Below, one piece after another: positions 48,334-59,496 of a stretch of 64,000 bases of DNA. The stretch's first letter is position 1. Every line of letters starts with the position of its first letter. The notes under the pieces are model-generated. The model made no database searches. It worked only from the letters and a program-made list of their open reading frames with translations, and was not told the DNA's origin. This DNA is from Macrosoma leucophasiata (taxonomy: Eukaryota; Arthropoda; Insecta; Lepidoptera; Hedylidae): contig JAWQUS010000025.1 in NCBI GenBank assembly GCA_036365455.1, positions 25,084,001 through 25,148,000 on the forward strand, written 5' to 3'. The position numbers were made by a program, and so were the translations under genes.

Positions 48334-48640
48334 CTGCCTCAGTAGCCTATTGGTAACAGGCCACTACTACTACACTGGTTTCCCCGGTTCGATTCACGGG
48401 TCGGGGGATATTAGAGATAACGGTGTAAAATCCTTTATTTCTGGTTCTATTGGGATTTTGCCATTTTCCGGAAGTTTCCCAGTACCTCGAAATTTGGTAA
48501 TGTGCCCGGAGATGTCATTAGGCTCACCACCTGTTACATGTGCCAAAACGTAATTGGCGAATCGTAGGTTTGCATGTATGATTGAATGCATGCATTTACC
48601 TCTGCCTCCCTCTTCGGGGATTAGGTGTGGAGTAACGTTT
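48334..48640 (+). mobile_element. tRNA-headed SINE, family A
   Basis: Forward copy: CTGCCTCAGTAGCCTATTGG, B box CCGGTTCGATTCACGGG, body ending TTCGGGGATTAGGTGTGGAG. It faces the copy at 47852-48172, so the two could fold back on each other. Confidence 0.75.
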
Positions 48641-48716
48641 TTTGTAGTTACAAAACAAGGGCTATATTTCAATAATTTCATATTACTGATTTGGAAACAC
48701 CATAATTAATAATGTT

Positions 48717-49000
48717 CACTGGTGGTAGAGCTCCAGTGACGGAGCTCGCGAGCGTAGGCACCACCGCATTACCTAATATACTTGCCGCTAAATGATAGTG
48801 GTCAGCACTATCGTGTACCGGTCAGGTGGTAATGTACGGCTCTGTAATTTCCGGCATAGAGGCATAACACCTAATGCCTCAGCAGTGGCAGCGCATCTGC
48901 ATTTTTACCTCTGGTCATTGTGTGGGTGTCTATAGGCTGCAGTCATCACTTAACATCAATGTGAACTGCATGCTTGTTTGCCACTTTCATTACATAAAAA
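48717..49000 (+). mobile_element. Family B copy
   Basis: Complete copy with an A9 tail. AATGTT on both sides is a likely target duplication. Confidence 0.75.
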
Positions 49001-49785
49001 AAAATGTTACAAGGCGCATTCTTCCAAGACTCGCCGAATCACGCCTATGTCAGCGTGACATTTCTTGAGTCAATTTGCAACTGCCTTAATTATCTTCGGC
49101 GAATACGACGGGAGGGAAATTACATACATATGTCTACGTGACGCTTTCATTAATCAACGTTGGAAGTAAATTACTTCTATTACATTTCACTTCCACGGAT
49201 AAGATCATTGGTTTGGTAAGACTTGTTGAGGAAGTTTGATTTTATTTCACTTATTTTTTTTATTTTAATCTGAGATCGAATGATGTGATTTTCATCTGAA
49301 ATTAAATGATCCCTGCAGAATAATTTCGTTCATCCAGATGTGCTGAAAACCTAATTTTTACGCATATTTATAATCTAGAGAATATATATCCACTAGGTTG
49401 CCTAACAAAAAATGGCCGCAAGTATTATTTATATATTTTTTTTAAGAATTTTTTTATCTGATTTGTTTTTTCAATAAAATATAATCCACTTCACGGCAAT
49501 ATGTATAGACTCTGAAAAATCACGGCTGCCGTTGCGCACTTGGCCGCCCATACGTTGATGTTTTCGTTCCGCCCCGATACCTCTTTACGGCCATGACGTA
49601 GGTACATGTATTATTTATATAATATCAAAATAAAGCAATTTTTTTTCTCATTATTGTGATATACCTACTCGAACAAGAGAAAAACTTATCGGCGGCAAAT
49701 AAGAGATGGCTGGCTGTTAAAGATAAAATAATTTAAAAAAAAGATTTGCGGCCAAATTTTGATACGCAGCCTAGTAAATACATTT
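49001..49785. other. Unassigned DNA with a dispersed-repeat fragment
   Basis: 49315-49430 matches 40995-41100. The rest shows no gene or motif I can name. Confidence 0.4.
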
Positions 49786-50076
49786 ATTTTTTTTATGTAA
49801 CATAAGTGGCAAACAAGCGTGTAGTTCACATTGATGTTAAGTGATGACTGCAGCCTATAGACACCCACACAATGATTAGAGGTCAAAATGCAGATGCGCT
49901 GCCACTCCTGAGGCATTAAGTGTTATGCCTCTGTGCCGGAAATTACAGAGCCGTACATTACCACCTGACCGGTACACGATAGTGCTGACCACTATCATTT
50001 AGCGGCAAGTATATTAGGTAATGCGGTGGTGCCTACGCCCGCGAGCTCCGTCACTGGAGCTCTACCACCAGTAAAA
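49786..50076 (-). mobile_element. Family B copy
   Basis: Complete reverse copy; ACATTT at both edges is a possible short target duplication. Confidence 0.7.
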
Positions 50077-50152
50077 ACATTTTCTCTAGATTATAAATAT
50101 GCGTAAAAATTAGGTTTGCAGCATACCTGGATGAGCGAATTGATTCGGCAGT

Positions 50153-50301
50153 GGGATCTTTACCTATTACGGGGCAAAACATTACCATCTAATCGGAACC
50201 CGATGGTGTCGAACAGTACCTTGAGTTGTTGTCGAGATTAGGTAATGCGGTGTTGCCTACGCCCTAGAGCTCGTACACTGCGACTCTACCACCAGTAAAA
50301 T
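50153..50301 (-). mobile_element. Family B, old partial copy
   Basis: GGGGCAAAACATTACCATCT ... CGACTCTACCACCAGTAAAA keeps the order but is strongly diverged. Confidence 0.5.
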
Positions 50302-51204
50302 CATGGTCATGAAACCATTTTATTTTCAACATATTTGTGGAGGAACGGGTGGAAGTGTTCCTCCGGTGAAAAGGGAGGATCCTCCGACCAGGCGAGGTGA
50401 TAGGGCCTGGCGGGCCGCGGCCCAGCGATTGACGTTGGGAAGTTGTATATATGCCAACTCTTGAGAAATCTTCGCATGTGCGATGTCATTCGAATGCACG
50501 CCATCTATCGTGCTAGACAAGTACTGTGTGTGGTTTCGTCTGTGTTCCACTAGTTGGCGCCTTAATGTAGTGGACGCTACATATTCATTAAAAGTAATAA
50601 ACTAAACGACAAAACACTTCAAATTTGTGTTATAACTAATTAACTACAAAAATACGCTCTTATCTACAATTAATTTACACGTTCACATAAACATACACAC
50701 ACACATACTCTTACAATTTCACAAGGTTACAGGATGAGAGTTTTTTTCCGATAAATTAGCCTGCAAGATGGATCGCTGGACCATCGATTAATCTTCGTTC
50801 AGGACGTAGACTTGATAAATACTCTATTAATTATTTGAGTAAACAACTTAGTATGGATACGCCGTTTGGCGGATATTTGATGAAAGTTTGTTGTTCTCCT
50901 AAAATATGGATTTGGTAAACTAATTTTGATTTGGTGTTTTATACTTTGAAAAACTAGGCTCTATCAGTTGACCGTCGCGCGCGGGAAGCGCGCGGCGCGT
51001 AAGCAGCACCGGGACTGACCCCCTCTGCTGCGGCTTCTTCTGGCCTGTCATGCAGGTTGGCGTTGGGTGCCCTGGGATTCAAGGGCTTCGGTGGAGGAGG
51101 CACGCATCGTCAGTCGACAGAGGGTGGAGGCTTTATACATATTTGTTTTGAAAAAAAAAAATCAAAAACAATGTATTTAAAATGCCATGCCATGTAATGT
51201 AACG
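50302..51204. other. GC-rich segments of unknown origin
   Basis: 50335-50580 and 50965-51130 are clearly richer in GC than the surroundings (for example GCGCGCGGGAAGCGCGCGGC). An open frame of 74 codons on the minus strand (50326-50550) is seen but not recognised. They may be pieces of a LINE. No gene is claimed. Confidence 0.3.
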
Positions 51205-51375
51205 TTTTTTTTTTTTTTTTTATGTCTGAAGATTGACAGACAAGCAAACGGGCCACCTGATGGAAAGTGGTCACCGTCGCCTATGAACATTTGCAACACC
51301 AGGGGAGTTGCCAACGCGCTGCCAGCCCTGAAGGACTCTTTTGACGCCATTTTTGAAGAAGCCCATATTGTGTTT
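51205..51375 (-). mobile_element. LINE/SINE tail family F, partial
   Basis: Nearly identical to 6881-7045 (GACAGACAAGCAAACGGGCC ...), truncated after GAAGCCCATATTGTG. Confidence 0.65.
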
Positions 51376-51539
51376 ATGCAAATAAAATTTGAAATTAAAA
51401 GTAAAAAAAAAAAACTAGGCTGTTTGTTGACTAATCTGCGTGATAATTCAATATTTAATTTTTTTTTTGATCTGTAGAGTGTTATGTCTTTTGCACCTTA
51501 CCAATTTGGCGGTTATCGACCATTTTGATCAAGTTTTGA

Positions 51540-51665
51540 CCAATACCGGACTGTCAGTGCTTACGTAGGCATTGTGCAGAAGAAATAATGCTCTATGAAG
51601 TCGAAACTAGTCGATTGTCACTTTCATAGACTCGATGTGCATTATTTCTTGTTGAGCACTTTATA
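51540..51665 (+). repeat. Half copy of the 1225-1755 MITE family
   Basis: GAAGTCGAAACTAGTCGATT ... CTCGATGTGCATTATTTCTT ... GTTGAGCACT. Only one terminus is present. Confidence 0.5.
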
Positions 51666-52090
51666 CATAGTTATATAATTGTCAACGGAATCAGATGTAT
51701 AGTGGTTTTGTAGTTACCTGCAGATGTCTTGTTAAATTGATTTATCATTTTGCATAAAAAATGTTTCTATTTGTAATAAAATAAGAAATATAGTGTAACT
51801 CAACGAGTTTACATTAAAGATTCTATAGAACCAGAAATCACTTTTCATATTTCAATAAACGTCAGAGATTATTCAAAGCATTCAATTTAAGAGGCGCAAA
51901 CACTTTTAAATCTATTTTACTGAACTCCTGTGCCTGAAGTAACGTATTGACTGCTGAATTCCATTATCGGTGTTCTATTGGTGAATTTAAAGGAAATGGA
52001 ATTGCTTTCTTGGGTTGTATGATAATTAATGAAGGTACTATTTGCTATGTTTTACATGTGAGAGACATACGTAATCTCACGCCTGTAATC

Positions 52091-52371
52091 TGATCTGCTT
52101 GACATCCGTGAAACACCAGGGTCCCAGATGAAAATCAGCGTCAAGTCGATTGATGTGATCGACTTGACATGAAGCTGATCTGGGCTCCCATTTGGACCAG
52201 CCGTGAGACTTAATCTCTTTTTTTTTTTTTTTCATTTTTAATTGTTATTGTTTTTGCTTTTTGTTTAATTGTACCTGTGTACCAATCGTCTGGCAATTTG
52301 TATCGTCATGTCTCTGTGCTGTCCAAATAAATGTTTTCTTTTCTTTCTTTTCTTTTTTCTTTAATCCCCAA
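52091..52371 (+). mobile_element. Non-LTR retrotransposon 3' UTR insertion
   Basis: It has a fold-back GTCAAGTCGAT-tgatgtg-ATCGACTTGAC, a T-rich stretch, AATAAA at 52326-52331 and a TTTCTTTTC tail, bounded by TAATC (52086-52090 and 52372-52376). Family uncertain. Confidence 0.6.
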
Positions 52372-52552
52372 AAGGAAATGCATGCATTCAAGCATACATG
52401 CAAACACCCATGATTACCGCTTAAGTTTTAGCCCATGTAACGACGATGGTGGTGACGAGTCTATTGACATCTCCGGGCACATCACCAAACGTTGAGGTAT
52501 CGGGAAACTTCCGGAAAATGGAAAAAACCCAGTAGAACCAGAGATAAGACTT

Positions 52553-52820
52553 TTTACTGGTGGTAGAACTCCAGTGACGGAGTTCGGCAGTATATAATAT
52601 ACTTGCCGCTAAATGGTAGTGTTCAGCACTATCGTGTTCCGGTCAGGTGGTAATGTACGGCCCTGTAATTGCCGGCACAGAGGTATAAAACCTTAGGCCT
52701 CAGAAGTGGTAACGCATCTGCATTTTGACCTCTGATCTTTGTGAAAGTGTCTATAGGCTGCAGTCATCACTTAACATCAATGTGAACTGTAAGCTTGTTT
52801 GCCACTTTCATAACATAAAA
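52553..52820 (+). mobile_element. Family B copy nested in SINE A
   Basis: TTTTTACTGGTGGTAGAACT ... TAACATAAAAAGG; it lacks ~25 bp in the GGCACCACCGCATTACC region. Confidence 0.7.
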
Positions 52821-52920
52821 AGGTAAAGGACACCGGTGTACACCATTATCTCAAATATCGTCTACCCGGGAAGCGAACCCAGCGTAGTAGTAGTGGCCTG
52901 CTATCACTAGGCTTTTGAGA

Positions 52921-54017
52921 GTGATTAGTAATTTATTTAATTAGATCGCAAATTAAAAATGTAATTTCAGAAGGGATAAACAGCGGTATTTACATGCATG
53001 TACGAATGCAAGCAAGCAAAGGATATATAACACTCCTGAGCCATCCTCATAATTGCTATGTTTCCTTCACCAGGTCATCTGCATCTGGTGGGTGGCGTAC
53101 GCTTTGACGCCCGCTACACGGTCGCCATTTGAAAATTTTTATGTCCGACGACCGTCGGTTCTCTATCTCTCTCTCTCTGTGTTTCTTTCTCTCTGCCACT
53201 CAAAATAGGTCAATCGTTGGGTAGTCCATAATAATATCCTCACTTACAGCTCTAGCATTGTGGGATTATGGCAATCCGACACGAAAGGTGAGAGATCGGG
53301 TGCAGGAACGACAGCTTGACGTGTTACAGGTCTAACGAGGCAGTCTGAATGGTCCAACTCACAACTACGAGGCTTACAAAACATAACTGGCATGTTGATG
53401 ACTAAAATCGTAATAAAATTGCATGAATAACAAAATTAGAAATAATAATAATTATATCACAATTATATTCATCAACAGATATACATCAAATTTAGCTCAA
53501 ATTATTAAAGTGAAAATATTATACAGTTATTATAAGTTTAGAATCATAAAGATATAGGAATAAAGAAAATGAAAGATACAGTAACAAAGGCTCAGACTTC
53601 ATCATTGATCCTCAAACCTGTATAAAGATGAAATCTATTTGACTTTCTTAAAATAATGTCTGTTTCATTAAGATTAAGGTTTGATGAAAGGTTACGGCTT
53701 CTAAAAGCCCTTTGTTTTCCTTAGCGTTGTTACTAAATTCAAATAATTTCTGATACTTAACCTCACACCTATAATGAGGAAGTAATGCATTGAAGTAGTT
53801 AATTCTTAAAATAAACAGATGTATAGAAACAAAAATTAAATACGAGTAGTAAGTAAGTATAATATGAGCATCTACGCCAGGTGCTGCATAACAATAAGTT
53901 CCGGGCACCGCCTGCTCGTCACAGAAGCCGTATGAAGCCACCTACAATTGAACGACAACCGGCCGGTATGTTAAGGGGTTGTTACAAACAAAATAGCAAA
54001 CATATTAAAAAAAAACA
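52921..54017. other. Unassigned DNA; short TC microsatellite
   Basis: (TC)n with interruptions at 53161-53200. TGTGGGATTATGGCAATCCG (53270-53290) recalls a dispersed moth repeat. No gene. Confidence 0.35.
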
Positions 54018-54649
54018 TCTTTAAAAACGGTTTTTAAACCACACAAGAAAATACACCAGTTTTTAAGACTCATTTAAAGTAGCATTATCATTCCCTTACA
54101 AAAATCCGCTATTTACAAACTTGATTGTGATTGTGGACTCTCTTATATAGGCCAAACAAAGAGAGCGGCTTCTACCAGAATTAAAGAACATAATATTGCT
54201 GATGTCAAACACCGTGGAGCAAACCAACTCATTATATTCGGTTTGACGAAACTCGAATACTCGCTACAGAACACAGACCAATTCCAAGAATGGTGCGCGA
54301 GGCTATTGAGATTAAAAAACATCCAAATTTCAATAGAGAAGATGGTTGCCGATTGTCACCAACATGGGATCCAATACTCAGTATAATAAAAGCCCAACCG
54401 CAACAGTCTGTAAGACCTAAAGATACAATTAGTAACTTTTGTGTCAAACCTGAACGCTACGCAAGACGTTTGCGAAATAGATGGAGGTAGCTGCACATAA
54501 TAATTTTTCAAACTGCTGTCAGACCAATGCCACCTCAGTTTGCCCGAGACCACGAAAGCTGAAAAGCGACTATACGTCGGTTTCGATTTTAAATAATAAT
54601 TTTAGTTTAATATACGTGAGATAAATCCGAAAACTAGTTTTATTTCAAC
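54018..54649 (+). pseudogene. Penelope-like element remnant with GIY-YIG endonuclease
   Basis: The conceptual reading begins FKPHKKIHQFLRLI, meets a stop, then gives SAIYKLDCDCGLSYIGQT (the GIY-YIG core with its Cys pair) and TRIKEH (conserved Arg/His helix). After GANQ the frame shifts and ~10 residues are missing; it resumes with HYIRFDETRILATEHR, PNFNREDGCRLSPTWDPIL and stops at 54490. This order is that of the C-terminal endonuclease of Penelope-like retroelements. The 3' end AAAACTAGTTTTATTTCAAC is shared with 47682-47774. The RT domain is absent. Dead copy. Confidence 0.75.
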
Positions 54650-55333
54650 TCCATAGAAAATGTTTATTTATTTTTATTATTACATTATTCAAACCAAAAC
54701 CATCGAGCCCTTTTCGTGGCGCGACATACACTTGACCGGTTTTTTATTATTGGATTTTTCGTAATAACACATGCGAGTACCTATAACTTCTATTAAAGTG
54801 ACCTATCGTACTTACTTTGGCTGCAAACTCAAACAATACAATAAATAATAACATTATAATAATTGGAAACCATTTCGCGTTACACAAACAAAATTAATAA
54901 CACACATCCTCGAAAATATTTTCACAAGCTCCTGTTATTTGACTCAACAATATTCTGTTTGATCTTCACTCGTATAGAACAATTATATCTCATATTGACA
55001 TACACCTATGTGTATGATTGTTGAGTTAAATTTGAATAGATGATAACTGTTAGGATAATTGAAACGGGATTCATTCACGTTGTCCTCAATTTCAGACGCT
55101 GCTAGGTTAAGCGTATGATTAAAATTATTTTAAAAATTATCTCAATGTTTTTTGTTACTGTGCAGATAGATAGCAGCTGATATATAGAGATATCTTCACA
55201 AAACAAGGGATCAAAACAAATGCGTCGCGGTACCTGACGCTTGAATTGTTTTGCTTTTGTAATAGAAAATACGGAGCTCATACATTACCATCACACCAGA
55301 GCACAATTATTAATAGCACACATTAATTTTGCA
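54650..55333. other. Unassigned AT-rich DNA
   Basis: No motif, repeat or gene recognised. Confidence 0.4.
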
Positions 55334-55494
55334 GAGACCCAGGTAGATCAAGACTGACCTACCATGACCAAATAGGTCATGTTCTGTCTGATGTTGGGGT
55401 CATAAGTCTTAGGAATCGGCGTGCATGTATGAAGAGAATGATGAAGGTAGACGAGGCACGAGAGGTTTGTAAGGACCGGCATATATGGCGCTGG
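55334..55494 (+). pseudogene. LINE alpha fragment, C-terminal region
   Basis: Matches the segment from GRPRLTY to the REVC..R.IWRW region of the 2778-3470 copy, but is cut before the natural 3' end. It abuts a LINE fragment of opposite orientation. Confidence 0.6.
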
Positions 55495-56715
55495 AAGTCG
55501 TCGAGTCTGCGAGATAGACGGTTCGTAATCACTCTTGAAAACAGCTTATAGACGTGACTTAGAAGTGCGATGGGCCTATAGTTTTTAAGAAGGGTATTGT
55601 CGCCCTTCTTAAAGTACAGTACCACCACACTTCTGTGCCACGCCTGTGGAGTTTTGCCCTCGGATATGACGGAATTGAACATCAACTGAAGAGCTTCTAA
55701 TACTGGCCTTCCGCCCGCTTTCAGGAGTTCAGCAGTGATTCCGTCATCACCCGGCGCCCTGTTGTTTTTAAGCTGTTTGAGAGCCGTACTAATCTCGTCT
55801 AGACTGACGTCCGGGATATCTTCGGTGTAGTGTCGGGTCAGTCCGGCTCTAGGATCTGCTGCCGGACTGTTAACAGGTGGTCGTGCTTCCGTAAAACCGT
55901 TCGATCTCTTCTGCAAGCTCAGGTTTCGACGATACGATTCTGTTGTCCTCTGTCTTCAGCTTAGTGAGACGGCTTTGCCCTAAGGACAGATCTTTGGCGA
56001 ACACTTTAGAGCCCTTGTGCCGCTCTATGACAGCTTTAATACTATCAGTATTAAAGTGCCGAAGGTCGCGAGTCAATGACTTCGAGATCTGTCTGTTGAG
56101 CCGTCTGTACACTAAAGCATCTTCAGAGGACTTCAAAACCATACCGCGCCTCTCCTCCATGAGCTTGAGAGTTGTGCTGAAGATATTTTTGGTTTTATTC
56201 GTATGGCGGGTCTTGAAAAACCTAGAACCCGCCGTGCGGACAGTTTCCACGAACCTGTTATTGTAATCGTCCACATCTACGCACTCACTCAGGCATTCAA
56301 AGCGATTTTGTAACTCGAGTTGAAAGCTCTCGGGGTTTTGGATTTGGGCAGGTGCTGGGCGGAGCGTAGACTTCATTAGTCGGGATCTTTCGATCTTGAC
56401 TTTTATATTCAGTGTGCCTCTTACCATTCGGTGATCACTCCCGGTTTTTACCGAATTGATCACAGAGACATCACTGAATATATGCCGCCTTGTGGACATA
56501 ATGAAGTCTATCTCATTTTTAGTCGCACCATCAGGACTGATCCAGGTCCACTTCCGGCACTCCCGCTTCTTGAAGAAAGAGTTCATCATGAAGAGGCTCT
56601 CCTTCTCCATGAAGTCAGCCAGAGTCTGACCCCTATCCAAATCGTCCCACTTTCAGCTCTTGATCACCTCGAACGCCCAATTTCGCGTTTTAATCACGCG
56701 ATCGCGCCCACCGGT
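55495..56715 (-). pseudogene. LINE fragment: endonuclease C-terminus and N-terminal reverse transcriptase
   Basis: Reading leftwards from 56640: DRGQTLADFMEKESLFMMNS, FFKKRECRKWTWISPDGATK with NEIDFIMS, and GSDHRMVRG, the catalytic SDH motif of apurinic-type endonucleases. A ~200-residue linker follows. A frameshift near 55890 leads into the RT start: ISTALKQLKNNRAPGDDGIT, HRSVVVLYFKKGDN, and NYRPIALLSHVYKLFSRVIT. The reading ends at RRLDDFQ where the fragment is cut, so the YxDD palm is missing. Upstream of 56640 the frame is broken by stops. The family is probably RTE-like; it is not shown to belong with the fragment at 46529. Confidence 0.75.
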
Positions 56716-57096
56716 AACCTAGGCTATATTTTATTTTGGAAAAAATAGGATTCCGTAAGATATTTGGGTTTTTCAGACACAAGGTGTAAAAAATCAACCA
56801 GAAAAGTTACTTATTTTGCGTACGCTGCCTAAACTATAAAACATATCGAGGAAGACCTTAGGCTATATCTATGTATAATCATCACGCTAAGACGAATAGG
56901 AGAGGGTAGGCAACATTGCACTGCGCGAAGCCGGGGCGGGCCGCTAGTTAATTATACTTTGTATAATTAATTAAGTACTAAGTAGGTAATATTTTGCTGT
57001 ATCATAGTTATATACGTAGACACCTTTTAGCGGGTATGTTAATAAATTGTAATCCTGAGTAATTTTAAACATTATTACGTTAATCTCAATCTTCTA
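56716..57096. other. Unassigned DNA with a Helitron-type end
   Basis: AAGCCGGGGCGGGCCGCTAG before T (ending 56947) looks like a Helitron 3' terminus; its start was not found. No gene. Confidence 0.4.
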
Positions 57097-58237
57097 CTTG
57101 AACGTAAGCAATGATAAACATTACATCTCTCCCTCATTCTCCGTCATTCCGAGCCCATCATTAATATAACCGGTATTAATTGTACCCATGTTTTTGCCCT
57201 AATCTCTGACCATTTGTTCCCTTAATCCGGCGTCGGTTTATTAGCAAGACGGCTCTATTTGGATGTTCTGCTTTGTGAATGATGTAATGATGTTACTTTA
57301 AAAATTAAAGATAAACTGAAACTGAACTGAATACAAGTGAAATTTTACTTCGGATAGGGATCAAATTGTTTAAAAAAAAACAATATAAAAAATTTAATAT
57401 CATAAAAATTAAAAGCCTTGTATTTCTCTTTTTAACAATATTAAACCGTCAGCTGGCGAGAATAATATGACAATTGATTTAAATTGATCATTTGCCGCCA
57501 GCCTATCGTATCTTGACGGTTTAAAAGAGTATCCTCCTGGAGAAGAACTCCTGAAGTGACGGCCAACTCTAGATCCTTCTAAAAATTAAGAAAAAATATG
57601 TATGTATGTATGTATCTTCACGCCAGGTCCCTAACGGGGTAGGCAGAGAGTTTAGAGCGCCAGATAACCCGGTTCTGACAAACCTCTCGTGCCTCGTCTA
57701 CCTTCATCATTCTCTTCATACATGCACGCCGATTCCTAAGACTTTTGACCCCACCATCACACAGAACTCGACCTATTCGGTCATGGTAAGTCAGTCTTGG
57801 TCTTCCTGGGCCTCTGCAACCATCCACATTCGCATTGTATATCTGTTTAGTCATTCGCTCATTCGACATTCTTTCTATATGCCCCAACCATCGGAGCACG
57901 CCTTTTTTCAATTTACACCGATACTATCATTCACACAAAGTCTCTTTATTACATCTTCATTACGAACGCGATCGGTGAGTGATACACCGCAGATCTTGCG
58001 CAAAGATCTCATCTCGACCGCGTTCAACTTACTTTCATGCTCTTTCCTGCATAAGAAAAAATAACATTTAAAAAACCGGCGTATTAGTAAACCGACGCCG
58101 GATTAAGGGAACAAATCGTCAGAGATTAGAGCAAAAACATGGATACAAATTAATACCGGTTATATTAATGATGGGCTTGGAATGACGGAGAATGACGGAG
58201 AGGTGTAATGTTTACCATCGCTTACGTAAATACTTAC
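57097..58237. mobile_element. Foldback element with ~150-bp inverted arms
   Basis: Arms at 57097-57247 and 58085-58237 are reverse complements with few differences (for example CGACGCCGGATTAAGGG at the right versus CCCTTAATCCGGCGTCG at the left; AATACCGGTTATATTAATGA at the right). A LINE is inserted between them. A small inner palindrome TTAAACCGTCA/TGACGGTTTAA lies near 57444-57526. The family is unknown. Confidence 0.6.
57599..58052 (-). pseudogene. 5'-truncated LINE alpha with 11-bp target duplication
   Basis: Minus-strand reading KKGVLRWLGHIERMSNERMT ... GRPRLTYHDRIG ... AYPVRDLA-stop, with the tail GATACATACATACATACA. A one-base loss near 57917 shifts the frame relative to the upstream RT tail. 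AAGAAAAAATA is found at 57588-57598 and 58053-58063. Young by its near identity to 2778-3470. Confidence 0.8.
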
Positions 58238-58263
58238 GCATGTGCTTTATTATGACACTAGTG

Positions 58264-58593
58264 CAGAGGTTCCCAATCTATTATTTCTTGTAGACCCTTT
58301 ACAATTTTTTCTGGTTTCTGTGGACCCCCGTCCTTGCTACATTTATATGACATTCCCATATTTCCAATTTTTATTCACGCCTACGTTGACCCATCGAGTC
58401 TCCTATGGACCACTTTGGGAATCACTGGTATGATATAAGTAAATTGGTACTATCAGTGTATGTGTTGAGATTCATTATCGTGGACCCCCATTTTCATTTC
58501 ATGGACCCCCAAATTTTTTTTTCGCTGACGCAGTTCCCTTTCAGGTTGTCATAGACCACCAGGGGTCGATATAGACCACTTTGGGAATAACTG
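58264..58593. mobile_element. hAT MITE, 330 bp
   Basis: The left end CAGAGGTTCCCAA and right end TTGGGAATAACTG are inverted hAT-type termini. A perfect 8-bp duplication CACTAGTG lies at 58256-58263 and 58594-58601. The interior has repeated GTGGACCCCC blocks. Confidence 0.8.
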
Positions 58594-58595
58594 CA

Positions 58596-58720
58596 CTAGT
58601 GGCTCGCCCCGGTTTCGCACGGATGTAATGAGTGCAATGCAACCTATTTCACTCATGGAATATCTAGAGTTTCTAATGGTGTAAGTTTCTTTTAAATCGG
58701 TTTAGTAGTTCCCATCTCAC
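58596..58720 (-). mobile_element. Helitron-like 3' end
   Basis: CTAGTGGCTCGCCCCGGTTT preceded by A, read in reverse as a Helitron terminus; the hAT MITE inserted exactly here. Confidence 0.45.
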
Positions 58721-58956
58721 CCTTTGCTTTATTTTGTTTTGACCCTATATTTCTCTATGTTACGGGTTCCGACAATGCAAAAATATGGGCTACAGATGGA
58801 GTTTCGATGCAGGCCGACGACGATGGGCAGAGTGAGACAATATGGGACACGAATATAAATATATAGTAGGAAGCTATGTGAATAAGAACTAACAAAATGC
58901 GCGTCAGGCACGTGTAAGTAAGGTTACTTTTTTACATTTCCGTAAATCTTTTGAAA

Positions 58957-59150
58957 TTTTTCGACGTGACAACGTCTTAAATTAGGTTGCGGCTCGGAGT
59001 CACTCATGAAAAAGTGTAACGCCCGGTAACGTAACGATGAGTCACCAAACGAGAGAGAGGCCTGCCGGACCGGCGAATGCCTTTCTACCGAGAAAAAGAC
59101 GTTGTCACGTAAAATCTTCGCCCGTAAAACCGACTTTACAGGCAACCAGT
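58957..59150 (-). mobile_element. Dispersed element H, reverse copy
   Basis: CGACGTGACAACGTCTTAAA ... AAAGACGTTGTCACGTAAAA ... GTAAAACCGACTTTACAGGC; close match to 42410-42605. Confidence 0.6.
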
Positions 59151-59274
59151 TTTTTTTGGTTGATAATCACTTGTAAGCTTGAATAGGCTTCGCTTGAAGA
59201 ACCTCGTTATATACGCTACTAGAGTAAAACTTGCTCGATTTTTCAACATAAACTTTGTATGGCTTTATTAAAAA

Positions 59275-59410
59275 CTAGCTGTTGCCCTCGGCTTCGCCCG
59301 CGTGGATGTCGTTTTATAAATAACTAAGTTCTTCTAAGCCTTTGTTCTTTGTCAAAGTCAGCTCTATCTCTGTACCAAATTTCATTAAAATCAGTCTTCA
59401 TTAAATTGAG
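59275..59410 (-). mobile_element. Helitron-like 3' end
   Basis: A|CTAGCTGTTGCCCTCGGCTT CGCCCGCG, the reverse of the common moth Helitron end. The 5' end was not located. Confidence 0.5.
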
Positions 59411-59451
59411 TCTTTGTTTTTCAATTGAATAGAATTAACATAATTATAGGT

Positions 59452-59496
59452 AGGCAGAGAGTGAAGAGCGCCAGATATCCCGGTCCTGACATACCT
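59452..59496 (-). mobile_element. LINE alpha fragment without tail
   Basis: GTAGGCAGAGAGTGAAGAGC GCCAGATATCCCGGTCCTGAC matches the region just inside the LINE 3' end. Confidence 0.5.

Larger units (their letters stand above)
52071..52918 (-). mobile_element. tRNA-headed SINE, family A, broken by two insertions
   Basis: Its segments 52071-52090, 52372-52552 and 52824-52918 together make a family A copy. A LINE 3' end sits at 52091-52371 (TAATC at both junctions) and a family B copy at 52553-52820. Confidence 0.7.

Noticed and set aside
48394..48681. 95-codon minus-strand frame and its 45105-45377 counterpart
   Set aside because: Both are translations of the tRNA-headed SINE family A.
57606..58064. 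152-codon plus-strand frame
   Set aside because: Antisense shadow of the minus-strand LINE copy at 57599-58052.
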